Part shown: piece after piece, positions 18,333 through 27,629 of the stretch
Layout of the letters: every line of letters starts with the position of its first letter
Numbering within the stretch: the first letter of the stretch is position 1
DNA from: Paenalcaligenes suwonensis
GTDB lineage: Bacteria > Pseudomonadota > Gammaproteobacteria > Burkholderiales > Burkholderiaceae_B
Direction: 5' to 3'
DNA: 64,000 nucleotides
Assembly: GCF_011290505.1 (NCBI RefSeq)
Contig: NZ_JAANPV010000010.1
Span: 62,001-126,000, forward strand
The notes under the pieces: generated by a model
What the model saw: the letters and a program-made list of their open reading frames with translations, nothing else
What the model was told of the DNA's origin: nothing
Database searches by the model: none
Position numbers and translations under genes: made by a program

Positions 18333-19280
18333 ATGAGTACCAGCGTTGTTAAGCTTAAGTGCCTGTCGCACACCCCTTTGCGCGGTCTCAATGACCCTGC
18401 CCCTGGCGTAGTCGCCGAAGTCGATGCCGTCATCGCTGCAGCGCGTGCTGAAGTTGAAGCCTTTGATCCAGAACTTATTGTGGTCTTTGCACCCGACCAC
18501 TACAACGGGTTGTTTTACGACTTGATGCCCCCTTTTGTGGTTGCCACCGCAGCAGAATCTGTAGCTGACTACAAAACCCTGCCCGGCCCTCTGGCCATTC
18601 CTGACAAACTGGCGCTAGACCTAGTACGCCATCTACTAGACAGCGATCTGGATGTTGCTCTGTCTCACCGTTTGCAAGTGGATCACGGCTGCACCCAAAT
18701 TCTGGAAGAAATGACAGGCAGCCTGACGCGCTACCCGGTGATTCCTATCATTATCAACTCTGTAGCACCACCCTTTGCACCATACCGCCGCATTCGCCTG
18801 CTGGGTGAAGCCGTAGGTAAGTTCATTGCGGGGCTAAACAAACGCGTGCTGATTTTAGGATCGGGCGGTTTGTCGCACGAACCACCCGTGCCTGTGTTTT
18901 CAGGTGCAAAACCCGAAATCTCCGAGTTTTTAATCTCGGGGCGCAACCCTACCCCTGAAGCGCGTGCCGCACGCCAAGCTCGTACCTTAGCCACGGGCAA
19001 GATCTTCGGCACCCCTGACTGCGACCTCACTCCGCTTAATCAAGAATGGGATCACGCGTTCATGGACTTGCTGATCAACCAAGACTTACACAAGGTCGAT
19101 GACTTCGAAATTGACGTCATCTCTAAAACAGCGGGCCGCTCTACCCATGAAGTACGTACTTGGATTGCTGCCTTTGCCGCGTTATCAGCCATGGGCCAGT
19201 ACAACGGCCAAAAAGACTACTACCGCCCCGTGAATGAATGGATTGCTGGCTACGGTGTGATGAGTGCCGACCCGGCCTAA
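18333..19280 (+). CDS. mhpB: 2,3-dihydroxyphenylpropionate / 2,3-dihydroxycinnamate 1,2-dioxygenase
   Basis: 315 residues from the ATG at 18333 (site TCTGGAG); E. coli MhpB is 314. Class III extradiol ring-cleavage enzyme with Fe2+. Shared segments: CLSHTPLRGLNDP, FAPDHYNGLFYDLMPPF, LQVDHGCTQ, LILGSGGLSHEPPVP, GRSTHEVRTW and PVNEWIAGYG. It opens the ring of the catechol produced by an upstream hydroxylase (MhpA), which is not in this window. First gene of mhpB-D-C. Confidence 0.95.
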   Translation: MSTSVVKLKCLSHTPLRGLNDPAPGVVAEVDAVIAAARAEVEAFDPELIVVFAPDHYNGLFYDLMPPFVVATAAESVADYKTLPGPLAIPDKLALDLVRHLLDSDLDVALSHRLQVDHGCTQILEEMTGSLTRYPVIPIIINSVAPPFAPYRRIRLLGEAVGKFIAGLNKRVLILGSGGLSHEPPVPVFSGAKPEISEFLISGRNPTPEARAARQARTLATGKIFGTPDCDLTPLNQEWDHAFMDLLINQDLHKVDDFEIDVISKTAGRSTHEVRTWIAAFAALSAMGQYNGQKDYYRPVNEWIAGYGVMSADPA

Positions 19281-19335
19281 CACAGACCTGCCACGCCACC
19301 TCCTAACCGTCTCTAGTTATTAGGACTTTTGCGCT

Positions 19336-20136
19336 ATGACACAAGATACTCACACCTCACCGCTTAGTATTGCCGATGCCGCGCTGGCCCTACGTCGCGC
19401 CGCCGAGCAAGGTGAAGCCATTGCCGCCCTACGCGATCGCCTGCAACACGCCAATGCCGAAACGGCTTACGCCGTACAAGAAGCGAACACTCGCTTTGCT
19501 CTGGAACAAGGCCGTCGTTTAGTAGGCCGAAAAATTGGTCTTACTTCCTTAGCCGTACAAGCACAACTAGGCGTAGACCAGCCCGACTTCGGTATGCTCT
19601 TTGACGACATGCACATTGGTGACAACGCCTCTATTGCTGCAGGTCGCCTGATTCAACCCAAAGCAGAAGCCGAAATCGCATTAGTGATTGGGCGTGATCT
19701 GAACCACGAATTCCATAACTACGCTGATCTCATCAACGCCACTGAATACTGCTTACCCGCTATTGAAGTCGTAGACAGTCGCATTGCGAACTGGGACATA
19801 CGTTTTATAGACACCGTTGCTGACAACGCGTCCAGCGGTTTATTTGTACTGGGCAGCCAACCCGTGTTGCTGCGTGACCTAGACCTAACGGACTGCGCCA
19901 TGGAAATGGAATGCAATGGTGAAGTGGTTTCACGCGGTAATGGTAAAGCCTGCTTGGGTAATCCGCTCAACGCAGCGGTATGGCTCGCCAACACCATGGT
20001 GAAGTGCGGTCGCCCCTTACAAGCTGGCGATATCGTGCTGACTGGTGCCCTAGGCCCTATGGCTGTTGCTAAAAGCGGCCAACATTTCAACGTCAAGATT
20101 GCTGGCATGGGCCCTGTGTCCGTGCATTTCGACTAA
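19336..20136 (+). CDS. mhpD: 2-keto-4-pentenoate hydratase
   Basis: 266 residues (E. coli MhpD 269). Hydrates 2-hydroxypenta-2,4-dienoate to 4-hydroxy-2-oxovalerate. Contains [36 protein letters not shown] with metal-binding Glu residues, and the C-terminal [14 protein letters not shown] stretch. 55 bases after mhpB. The next two enzymes, MhpE and MhpF, are encoded about 40 kb away at 59.3-61.2 kb. Confidence 0.95.
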   Translation: MTQDTHTSPLSIADAALALRRAAEQGEAIAALRDRLQHANAETAYAVQEANTRFALEQGRRLVGRKIGLTSLAVQAQLGVDQPDFGMLFDDMHIGDNASIAAGRLIQPKAEAEIALVIGRDLNHEFHNYADLINATEYCLPAIEVVDSRIANWDIRFIDTVADNASSGLFVLGSQPVLLRDLDLTDCAMEMECNGEVVSRGNGKACLGNPLNAAVWLANTMVKCGRPLQAGDIVLTGALGPMAVAKSGQHFNVKIAGMGPVSVHFD

Positions 20137-20217
20137 CTCTGTTGTGCAGGTGGCTAGCTGCCTGCTCCTCTCGCATTTCCCGGCGCTTACCGCACCGATC
20201 AATGACAAGGAATCATC

Positions 20218-21090
20218 ATGACCACAACCGTGCTACACACTGAAGCCAGCACCAGCCGCTTCGCCCATATCAAAGAGCAAGACCTAGACCTACAAATTCA
20301 CTACAACGACACAGGCGGCAACGGCCCTGTTGTGGTGATGATCCACGGCTCAGGCCCTGGTGCTAGTGGTTGGGCCAACTTCAACCGTAACGTGCAGCCT
20401 TTGTACGATGCAGGCTTCAGAGTTATTTTGATGGACTGCCCCGGTTGGAGCAAAAGTGATCCTATCGTTTGTACAGGTTCACGCTCTGACTTGAACGGCC
20501 GTGCTCTGAAAGGCTTGTTGGATGTACTGAACATCGAGCGTGCGCACATCATTGGTAACTCCATGGGCGGCCACAGCACCGTTGCTTTCTCGCTGGCCAA
20601 CCCAGAGCGCATCGGCAAAATCGTTTTAATGGGCGGCGGCACCGGTGGCCCTAGCCAGTTTGTGCCTATGCCTGCTGAAGGCATCAAACTGCTGCAAGCA
20701 CTGTACCGCGAGCCTACGATTGAGAACCTGCGTCGCATGATGCAAGTGTTTGTGTTCGACACCAAAAACCTTACTGAAGAGCTATTCCAAGCCCGTTTGG
20801 ACAACATGCTGTCCCGCCGTGAGCACTTGGACAACTTCGTGAAAAGTCTGGAAGCTAACCCACGTCAGTTCCCTGACTTCGGGCCACGCTTGGGTGAGAT
20901 CAAAGCACCTGCACTGATTATCTGGGGCCGTGACGACCGCTTTGTACCCATGGATATTGGTCTGCGTCTGCTGTGGGGCATGGCCGATGCTGAGTTCCAT
21001 ATTTTCAGTCGTTGTGGTCACTGGGCACAATGGGAGCATGCCGATAAGTTCAACAACATGGTGATTGAATTTTTCAGTAGAAGAGACTAA
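20218..21090 (+). CDS. mhpC: 2-hydroxy-6-oxonona-2,4-diene-1,9-dioate hydrolase
   Basis: 290 residues (E. coli MhpC 288). Alpha/beta-hydrolase cleaving the C-C bond of the ring-fission product. Oxyanion region [10 protein letters not shown], nucleophile elbow GNSMGGHS, Asp in WGRDDRFVP and His in [10 protein letters not shown] complete a Ser-Asp-His triad. 81 bases after mhpD, preceded by AAGGAAT. Last gene of the unit, followed by a strong terminator. Confidence 0.95.
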   Translation: MTTTVLHTEASTSRFAHIKEQDLDLQIHYNDTGGNGPVVVMIHGSGPGASGWANFNRNVQPLYDAGFRVILMDCPGWSKSDPIVCTGSRSDLNGRALKGLLDVLNIERAHIIGNSMGGHSTVAFSLANPERIGKIVLMGGGTGGPSQFVPMPAEGIKLLQALYREPTIENLRRMMQVFVFDTKNLTEELFQARLDNMLSRREHLDNFVKSLEANPRQFPDFGPRLGEIKAPALIIWGRDDRFVPMDIGLRLLWGMADAEFHIFSRCGHWAQWEHADKFNNMVIEFFSRRD

Positions 21091-21092
21091 AC

Positions 21093-21120
21093 AAAAGGGC
21101 GGCCTAGGCCGCCCTTTTTT
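21093..21120. terminator. Intrinsic terminator between mhpC and mhpR
   Basis: AAAAGGGCGGCC and GGCCGCCCTTTT form an almost loop-free G/C-rich palindrome with an A run and a T run, so it can serve both convergent genes. Confidence 0.9.
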
Positions 21121-21139
21121 ATACCCTAATCCTGCAACG

Positions 21140-22012
21140 TTACCACCCACCTGCACTGTGTAAGTGTGCTTCTATCTCATCTACAGTTGCACGCAAAGCA
21201 GGCAATAACCGCTGTTCTGCTTCGCGGGTGCTCATCGCGTTTTTAGTGAAAATAATATTCAAACACCCCAACACGCGCTGCCCATAGCAAATAGGCAAAG
21301 CAATGGCCCCCATACGTGTTTGCTCATGCCAGTCGCCATCATTGGAACCAAAGCCCTGTTCCCAGGTTTTTTGTAATAGCGCTGACACCAGTTGTGGATT
21401 GCGCGCCAAACGGGCTTGTTCGTCAGACCCCGACCGCAGTAAATGCAGAATTTCATCACGCTCTGAATCTGGGCACGCACTCAAGTACGCACGCCCTACT
21501 GCCGTAAACAAAATAGGCATGCGTCTACGTATCATGGCTTTATGAAACGACAAGGGGCTAAACCTATGCGTGGTTTCACGCACCACCATGCTGGCCCCAT
21601 CTAACACGCATAAATCAGAAGGCCACACGGCTTTCTGCTGCAAGCGTTTTAACGCCTCACTGGCAATCTGAGACACCCAGTCTTCGTCGGTAAAACCATC
21701 ACTTAGCTGACGTACTTTCTGATTCAGGCTATAGCATTCATCAGCGGCATTGCGACGTACATAGCCTTCGTTTTGCAGCGTTTCTAACATGCGTCGCACG
21801 GTGGTTCTATGTATGCCAGTGGCCGCGCTGATTTCCTTAATCGAGGCGTAACCACCTGCCGCCTGATTCAGACTACGCAGTATTTCTAAACCGCGACGCA
21901 GGCTTTCAATGGGCCTATAGCTAGACGCGTCATCCGACTCGTCCCACTCATTGACCACCAGATGTTCAGCCACCCACGACGGGGAAGCTCTTAAGGCTTG
22001 TACCTGGGCCAT
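21140..22012 (-). CDS. mhpR: IclR-family activator MhpR
   Basis: 290 residues from the ATG at 22012, which has GGGAGAG upstream; the longer frame runs into the previous gene. Winged helix GIHRTTVRRMLETLQNEGYVRR, then the IclR effector domain with VVRETTHRFSPLSFHKAM and ERVIGCLN-like YGQRVLGCLNII. These stretches are very close to E. coli MhpR. It probably binds the palindrome at 18071 and switches on mhpBDC in response to phenylpropionoids. It overlaps the upstream IclR gene by 22 bases, so the two are cotranscribed. Confidence 0.92.
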   Translation of the reverse strand: MAQVQALRASPSWVAEHLVVNEWDESDDASSYRPIESLRRGLEILRSLNQAAGGYASIKEISAATGIHRTTVRRMLETLQNEGYVRRNAADECYSLNQKVRQLSDGFTDEDWVSQIASEALKRLQQKAVWPSDLCVLDGASMVVRETTHRFSPLSFHKAMIRRRMPILFTAVGRAYLSACPDSERDEILHLLRSGSDEQARLARNPQLVSALLQKTWEQGFGSNDGDWHEQTRMGAIALPICYGQRVLGCLNIIFTKNAMSTREAEQRLLPALRATVDEIEAHLHSAGGW

Positions 22013-22803
22013 CCGTACTCTCCCAAAGGTAGGGAATCCAATTCGCTTTCGATGTCGCGCACGCATTTATGCAGCGCATCCAAATAACGTTCAGCCGCTT
22101 TGGCCGGCGTCATCGCGCTTCTAAAAAAGATAATGTTGATCGCACCCAAAACGCGATTACGCCAACACACAGGGTAGGCAATCGCACTAATGTTGGGTTC
22201 TGTACCACCCGAGGACTCGGCATAACCCAAACGACGCGCTTCAATACAGCGTTGAAGCAACTCGTGGCGCATCTCATCTTTAGACACGCCATCCGGTTGT
22301 ACTAGGCTCGCTAAGTCCAACATTTGCTCTAAGCTTTCATCCGCCACTTCGCTCAAGATGGCAATACCCATTGCGGAACGCAACAGCGGGCGTGTTTTAC
22401 CCACCATGGCACGGTTTACCGACATGGGACTAAAGCGGTGCGTGGATTCACGAATTTCCAAATGCCCCGAGGTAAAGGTGGCAAAGTCGCTAGGCCATTG
22501 CACCTGCGCAAGCAAACGCCCCATATAAGGGCCAATGACCTGCACTACCCAATCCTCGTCTTTCACACTATCGGCAAAACGGCGGAAATGCTTGGTTAAG
22601 AAATACCGCCCATCACCTGAGCGCAAATACACGTAGCCCGCCTGCTCTAAGGTAAACAGCAGGCGGTAGACGGTGGCTCGGTGTATGCCGGTGTACTTTG
22701 CCAATTCTCCTGGCGTTGCCCAACCCAGATCACTTAACGCGCCTATAAGCTCTAAACCACGCTCTAAGGCTCTGACTCTGGGGTAGATATCCGTTTCTGG
22801 CAT
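21991..22803 (-). CDS. Second IclR-family regulator, MhpR paralogue
   Basis: 270 residues. Winged helix GIHRATVYRLLFTLEQAGYVYLR and effector domain with IRESTHRFSPMSVNRAM and NRVLGAINIIF. It aligns with the adjacent mhpR product along its length (shared THRFSP, WPSD, DEDWV), so the pair looks like a tandem duplication that diverged. Directly downstream of the racemase-like, SDR and TRAP genes on the same strand, it more likely serves that unit, possibly through the palindromes at 27.5 kb. That assignment is inference. Confidence 0.88.
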   Translation of the reverse strand: MPETDIYPRVRALERGLELIGALSDLGWATPGELAKYTGIHRATVYRLLFTLEQAGYVYLRSGDGRYFLTKHFRRFADSVKDEDWVVQVIGPYMGRLLAQVQWPSDFATFTSGHLEIRESTHRFSPMSVNRAMVGKTRPLLRSAMGIAILSEVADESLEQMLDLASLVQPDGVSKDEMRHELLQRCIEARRLGYAESSGGTEPNISAIAYPVCWRNRVLGAINIIFFRSAMTPAKAAERYLDALHKCVRDIESELDSLPLGEYGWPRYKP

Positions 22804-22813
22804 AGATTGTGTC

Positions 22814-23599
22814 TCAAATAGGTGGATACAGCTTTAGCATGTCATCGCTAGGCTTAACGTAGTGCCAACGTCTGCCAGCATGCAAACCTGTTAGCTTATG
22901 CAGCCTTGCCAACATCTCTGCGTACAGTAGCGGCGCACCCACGCCATCCAGCACACTCACACCATCGATTTCATAAATGTCATTAGCGGCTAATACTTCT
23001 GCTACCAGCCCTTCAGCGGGCACAATAATATCAGCCCCCTCGGCTATAGCGCGGCGTGCTGTTTCTGTGAACGCCGCAATGTATTCGCTAGGGTCTAAAA
23101 ACACCTGCTCAATACTGCGTTCAGGCAACTGCGGCTCAATCACATAAATGCCACTGATGCGCGACTCAAAGCGATGACGGTGCATAGCGTTTTTGAGGAA
23201 CCACAGGTTTTCCTCGTTTAAGGTCACCAAGCCTATTTGCTGCGCCATTGAACACGACATTAGCACTGTGCTTTCTGGCATGGAGATCACGGGTATATCC
23301 ACCAATGATCGACATTCGCGCAGAAGGGGCTCGGTATAAGTGCCAATCACAAATGCGTCATAGCCTTCTTTTTCGGCTTGGTGCACATTGTGCAAAAGCT
23401 GTCGGCTCATGGCTTTGTGATAGGCATACGGCACCTTCATCACTTCGCTAGGTGATTTTCCGTGCCACATGGATTCAGGTACGCCATGCAACACGATTTC
23501 GGTACCGGGGTTAGCAATACGTGCATAGTGCTGTGCCAACGATGCCTTATACACAGGGTAGTTATCCAGATCTACGCTGGACTGATGCCAGATTTTCAT
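22814..23599 (-). CDS. Asp/Glu/hydantoin racemase-fold protein lacking the catalytic cysteines
   Basis: 261 residues from the ATG at 23599, set by AGGAGG five bases upstream (the GTG one codon earlier is too close). The fold is that of the hydantoin/aspartate racemase superfamily (KIWHQSS start, YDAFVIGTYTEPLL, GADIIVPAEGLVAEVL). The positions that carry the two catalytic Cys in racemases hold Thr (about residue 87, GTYTEP for ACFSDP) and Glu (about 196, PAEG for GCAG). So it cannot use the two-cysteine racemase chemistry. It may be an isomerase, decarboxylase or lyase of the same fold. Lies 10 bases after the SDR gene, in one operon with the TRAP genes. Confidence 0.8.
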   Translation of the reverse strand: MKIWHQSSVDLDNYPVYKASLAQHYARIANPGTEIVLHGVPESMWHGKSPSEVMKVPYAYHKAMSRQLLHNVHQAEKEGYDAFVIGTYTEPLLRECRSLVDIPVISMPESTVLMSCSMAQQIGLVTLNEENLWFLKNAMHRHRFESRISGIYVIEPQLPERSIEQVFLDPSEYIAAFTETARRAIAEGADIIVPAEGLVAEVLAANDIYEIDGVSVLDGVGAPLLYAEMLARLHKLTGLHAGRRWHYVKPSDDMLKLYPPI

Positions 23600-23609
23600 C
23601 ACAGCCTCC

Positions 23610-24371
23610 TTACACCATGTAGTAGCCGCCGTTAACGTCCAGCGTACTGCCAGTCACGTAAGCGGCTTTAGGTTCTACTAAATAGCTCACTGCGGCGGCC
23701 ACTTCTTCGGGCAACCCTACGCGCGACAACGGTACCAACCCTACTGACTTATGATCGTCCTCGGGGGCTAAACGTGTACGCAACATGGGCGTATCGATCA
23801 ACCCAGGTGAAACCACGTTAGCCGTAATGTTCAAGGGCGCCATTTCACGGGCTAAGGCTTTAGTAAAGGCGATCACTGCCGCTTTACTCGCCACGTAAGC
23901 GGTACACGAACGGTAACCGCCCAACTGCGCACCCGTAGAGGCAAAGTTAATGATGCGACCATGTTGGGTGTTGTCACCCACTTGCATGACAAAAGCGCGG
24001 CACACAGCATAGGTACCAAACGCATTCACCGCAAATACCTTTTCCCACAGTTCGGGTGTAGTACCTTTGACATCAATCACAGCACCACCCTCACCCACTG
24101 GCGAAATTGCTGCGGTATTGACCAACACTGACACCTGCACACCGTCGTCAAGCAAACTTGCGAACAACTGCTCTACCGATGCCACGTTGCTAATGTCTAC
24201 GCTAGCAGCGCGGTGCCCGTGACCGGGCAAGCTTTCCATCACCGCTTGCACAGGTGCTAGCTCTAAATCAGCCAACACCACTTGCAAACCTTGTTCTGCT
24301 AAGGCTCTGCATACGGCTTGGCCAATACCGCCAGCCGCCCCAGTCACCAATGCAATACGATTTTCAGTCAT
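23610..24371 (-). CDS. Short-chain dehydrogenase/reductase
   Basis: 253 residues, classical SDR. NAD(P)-binding TGAAGGIGQAV (residues 10-20), VLVNTAAIS, and the catalytic YVASK preceded by Ser in FASTGAQ. VVLADLE after the second strand, with an acidic residue, suggests NAD(H) preference. 11 bases after the TRAP permease gene on the same strand. With the next gene it may process the compound taken up; the substrate is unknown. Confidence 0.9.
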   Translation of the reverse strand: MTENRIALVTGAAGGIGQAVCRALAEQGLQVVLADLELAPVQAVMESLPGHGHRAASVDISNVASVEQLFASLLDDGVQVSVLVNTAAISPVGEGGAVIDVKGTTPELWEKVFAVNAFGTYAVCRAFVMQVGDNTQHGRIINFASTGAQLGGYRSCTAYVASKAAVIAFTKALAREMAPLNITANVVSPGLIDTPMLRTRLAPEDDHKSVGLVPLSRVGLPEEVAAAVSYLVEPKAAYVTGSTLDVNGGYYMV

Positions 24372-24382
24372 GTCTATACTCC

Positions 24383-26299
24383 TTAATTACCGCTCAGCAC
24401 ACTAGGCAACCACATCGTAATAATTGGGAACGATGTAAGCAGAATGACGCGGATTAAATCGGCGACCAAGAAAGGGGTAACGCCTCGGAAAATCGTAGAG
24501 AGTGGCAATCTATCGCCCACCACACTACGCATAACAAATACATTCATACCTAACGGCGGTGTAATCATGCCTATCTCTACTAGCGACAAGGTCACCACAC
24601 CCCACCAAATCAGATCGTAATCCATACCTATAATCAGGGGCACGACCAACGGCGTGGTTACCAACACGGCAGCCAACGTATCGAATACCGTCCCCAGCAA
24701 CAGGTAAAACACCACTAAGCCGAAAAGAATCAACCATTTAGGCATGGTTTCTAGATCGATAATGCTCAACACCAGTTGTGCAATATCAGTGAAGCTCATG
24801 AAGCTTGCGAAGATATTCGCGCCGATGAAAATCACATAAATAGCACCCGCATTAATCGCTGTATCAATCAATGAGGCTTTGAATTTTTCCAGCGTGAAAC
24901 CTTTGGTGCTGACAGCAAACACAAAGGCTAGCAATGCCCCTACAGAAGCGGCTTCTTGCGTGGTGAACATCCCGCCATACAAGCCGCCCAAGACCAGCGC
25001 AAACAACAACACGGGTCGCCACGCTTTCACCAAAGCAGCTCGCGCCACAGGCCAGTTGAACTCTTCCACATCAGGGGCCAAGCTAGGCTTGAGTCGCACC
25101 GACACGAAAATGGCCAACACATACATAGTCAGCGCCAACACCCCTGGAATCAGTGCCGCTTGGAAAGCAATCTGAATGGACTCTTCAACCACCACACAGT
25201 ACACAATGAGCACAACAGAGGGTGGAATCAGCGCCCCCAACGTACCGCCTGCAGCAATACAACCTGCCGCCAAACTGTGCGCGTAGTTGCGACGCTCCAT
25301 TTCTACAAAAGCTACTTTGCCAAAGGTGGCTGTAGTGGCAATAGAAGAGCCACAAATCGCCCCAAAACCACCACAGCCCAGCACAGAGGCCATGGCCAAA
25401 CCGCCGCGACGTGACCCCAACAAAGCTGTACCTGAGTTGAAAATATCACCAGACAACCCAGCCCATGTCGCGAAATTCCCCATGAGCAAGAACAGCGGAA
25501 TAGCAGCCATGTCCATGCTCGTTAAGGCACGGCCCACTTCGTTTTGGGATACCACTAGCGCCTGCTCACCCCCCATGGTCAACGCTAAGCTGGCTACCCC
25601 CACAATCAAGAGTGATACGCCAATGGGTATCTGTGCAGCGATCAGTAAATACAGCACTAAAAATGCCATACCCGCTTGCATGCCTGGGCTGTTATCGTCA
25701 TTGATAAATAACGCGGTTAATGCCACACATACAGCAATAGTACCCAGCGTCACCAATGCACCACGCCAGAAACCCGGCTCGGCGTAACCGCGATCTTTAA
25801 ATAGTGCGTACCAATGCTTCAGGGTTTGAATCAATACCGTCAGCACGGCTAATGACATCAGTAAGCCAGCTGCCGCCCACCATCCTGCGGTATGCCAGCC
25901 CACCACCATCGTTTTCTCACCGTACTCTTGCGCATCTAGCGCGCGAAACAGTAGTGCCGTAGCCAGCCAACCAAACACCAGCACTTCGGCCACTTCGCAC
26001 ACCAAACGCACCGCATGCTGATTGCTGCCTGCTACAGCCTTCATCACATCCATACGGATATTCAAATGGCGCACAAACACCAGCCCCGATAGGCCTGCCA
26101 CAATAATGGCCATAAACAGGCCATTCAACTCGAACAGCCCGCGTACGGTATACGGTGTAAAGGCACGCAGCAAAATATCCACTAACGTACCCGCTGACAC
26201 CACCAACAGTAGTGTCAGCACTGCCCACGCCATAACCTTACAGAACTGGTCTTCCCAATCAGCCTTGGCAGAAATGCCCGCGATAGTGGCTGAGCTCAT
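24383..26299 (-). CDS. TRAP transporter fused permease (DctQ-DctM)
   Basis: 638 residues from the ATG at 26299, two bases after the binding-protein stop. The first about 190 residues carry four helices like DctQ (small permease); the rest, from about residue 200, is the large DctM part with about 12 helices and motifs such as AIPLFLLMGNFATWAGLSG, AICGSSIATTATFGKVA and TPPLGMNVFVMRSVVGD. Imports an organic acid with a Na+ or H+ gradient. The other TRAP system in this window (57.4-59.2 kb) has separate Q and M genes. Confidence 0.93.
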   Translation of the reverse strand: MSSATIAGISAKADWEDQFCKVMAWAVLTLLLVVSAGTLVDILLRAFTPYTVRGLFELNGLFMAIIVAGLSGLVFVRHLNIRMDVMKAVAGSNQHAVRLVCEVAEVLVFGWLATALLFRALDAQEYGEKTMVVGWHTAGWWAAAGLLMSLAVLTVLIQTLKHWYALFKDRGYAEPGFWRGALVTLGTIAVCVALTALFINDDNSPGMQAGMAFLVLYLLIAAQIPIGVSLLIVGVASLALTMGGEQALVVSQNEVGRALTSMDMAAIPLFLLMGNFATWAGLSGDIFNSGTALLGSRRGGLAMASVLGCGGFGAICGSSIATTATFGKVAFVEMERRNYAHSLAAGCIAAGGTLGALIPPSVVLIVYCVVVEESIQIAFQAALIPGVLALTMYVLAIFVSVRLKPSLAPDVEEFNWPVARAALVKAWRPVLLFALVLGGLYGGMFTTQEAASVGALLAFVFAVSTKGFTLEKFKASLIDTAINAGAIYVIFIGANIFASFMSFTDIAQLVLSIIDLETMPKWLILFGLVVFYLLLGTVFDTLAAVLVTTPLVVPLIIGMDYDLIWWGVVTLSLVEIGMITPPLGMNVFVMRSVVGDRLPLSTIFRGVTPFLVADLIRVILLTSFPIITMWLPSVLSGN

Positions 26300-26301
26300 G
26301 G

Positions 26302-27306
26302 TTATTGCGCTCCGCGTTGGGATTCGATGGCCTGGGTATACACTTCCCAGATACGTTCGCCCTCTGGTGTGTTGGCGATCCACGCATCAATCACCGGTTG
26401 TACTGCCGCCGACCAACGCGCCACGTCCTCTTCCTTAGGCACCACAATGGTGTGTGCGGGGTTTTCAGCCAACTGAGCACGCAGTCGTTCGTTTTCCCCG
26501 CCCAAGCCCTCAGACCAACGTGGTAAAAAATTAGCACCGCCATGTTTTTCTAATGCCGCTTTTGCTTCTGGCGCCAAGCGATCGTAAGCACGTTTATTAA
26601 TCACCAAAAATACGGTGCTTGAGCCCATAGGCACATCAATGTGGTAAGGCACGAAATCCAACACCTGCCAGGTGTACACCGCGTTCCAATCGTTCAAGCT
26701 GCCGCTTAGTGTCTTCTTAGACAGGTTTTCCGCTGTTTGCGATACCGGTAAGCCAACGGGAATAATGTCCAGTGCTTCTACGGATGCACTCGCCAACGGG
26801 CCTGCAGCACGAATACGCTGGCCTTTAAAATCGTCCAACGAATCGATTTCACTCACGCTGTGCCCAGTCAAAATACCGGAAGACACCAGCGCAAATACTT
26901 TGACGTCGTCAAAGCCGTCCATCAAGCCCTCTTCGTACAAACGCCAAACGCCTGTAGAGGCCTCGCCTACGGTACGTGCTTGAAATGGGATCTCAGGAAT
27001 ATCACCCACTTTGAAGCGACCTGGTGTGTAACCCGTCACGCCCCAGCCCATGTCTACCAAACCACGACGCACTGCGTCAAAAGTATCCTCGGCCTTCACC
27101 AACGAGCCACCCGAGTACAACTGAATTTTCAGCGTACCTTGTGAGTCTTCTTCTATGTCTTTGATCAACGGCTCAAACATGCCTTTGGTCAAATACGCGG
27201 TGGGCCCCGCAAAGTTGGCGAACTTTAATGTTGTAGGCTTAGCTGTCGCTGTCATCCCGCACGTTAAAGAGAAAGTGCAGAGTGCTGCCATGAGGATTCG
27301 TTTCAT
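26302..27306 (-). CDS. TRAP transporter substrate-binding protein (DctP family)
   Basis: 334 residues. Sec signal peptide (about residues 1-22, ending ATA). DctP features include LKFANFAGPTAYLTKGMFEPL at the start of the mature part, and the FKGQRIRAAGPLASASVEALDIIPVGLP stretch holding the usual ligand-carboxylate Arg. First gene of dctP-dctQM-SDR-racemase-like-iclR-mhpR, all minus strand with tiny gaps. Ligand unknown; location beside mhp genes suggests an aromatic or related organic acid. Confidence 0.92.
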   Translation of the reverse strand: MKRILMAALCTFSLTCGMTATAKPTTLKFANFAGPTAYLTKGMFEPLIKDIEEDSQGTLKIQLYSGGSLVKAEDTFDAVRRGLVDMGWGVTGYTPGRFKVGDIPEIPFQARTVGEASTGVWRLYEEGLMDGFDDVKVFALVSSGILTGHSVSEIDSLDDFKGQRIRAAGPLASASVEALDIIPVGLPVSQTAENLSKKTLSGSLNDWNAVYTWQVLDFVPYHIDVPMGSSTVFLVINKRAYDRLAPEAKAALEKHGGANFLPRWSEGLGGENERLRAQLAENPAHTIVVPKEEDVARWSAAVQPVIDAWIANTPEGERIWEVYTQAIESQRGAQ

Positions 27307-27481
27307 CGTTATCTCCGTATTTTGATTGGCTTACTGTGCTGAGCTACCTCGCACTGCGCGCTCCTGTGGCGGGTTACGCGGCCGTGCCATTCACTGGTTT
27401 TGATCCCTTGTCTACAGGTCCGTACGGCAAGGTTTCGCTATTACACACACTCACAGATAGCTGGGCAATCGAAATCCTTAA

Positions 27482-27502
27482 AGTGTTCATCTAGTAAACA
27501 CT
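27482..27502. promoter_or_regulatory. Palindromic operator, copy 1
   Basis: Core GTTCATCTAGTAAAC at 27485-27499 lies inside outer arms AGTGTT and AACACT, giving a 21-bp imperfect palindrome about 180 bases before dctP. It recurs in reverse orientation at 27560. Confidence 0.6.
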
Positions 27503-27559
27503 ATTTCAGGGATAACCCCATAAGCCTTTATTTGCTTTGTTTTCGCCCCTTTCTTTACT

Positions 27560-27574
27560 GTTTACCAGATGAAC
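27560..27574. promoter_or_regulatory. Palindromic operator, copy 2
   Basis: GTTTACCAGATGAAC is the reverse complement of copy 1's core with one mismatch. Its centre is 75 bases from that of copy 1, about seven helical turns, so both could be bound on the same DNA face. Confidence 0.6.
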
Positions 27575-27610
27575 TTTTCATATACTTCAAGTGTATAAAA
27601 GGGATGTAAC

Positions 27611-27629
27611 AGTGTTTACAAAAACCACT
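27611..27629. promoter_or_regulatory. Degenerate third copy of the palindromic motif
   Basis: AGTGTTTACAAAAACCACT keeps the left half (AGTGTTTAC) of the motif fully, but only part of the right half. Confidence 0.35.
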
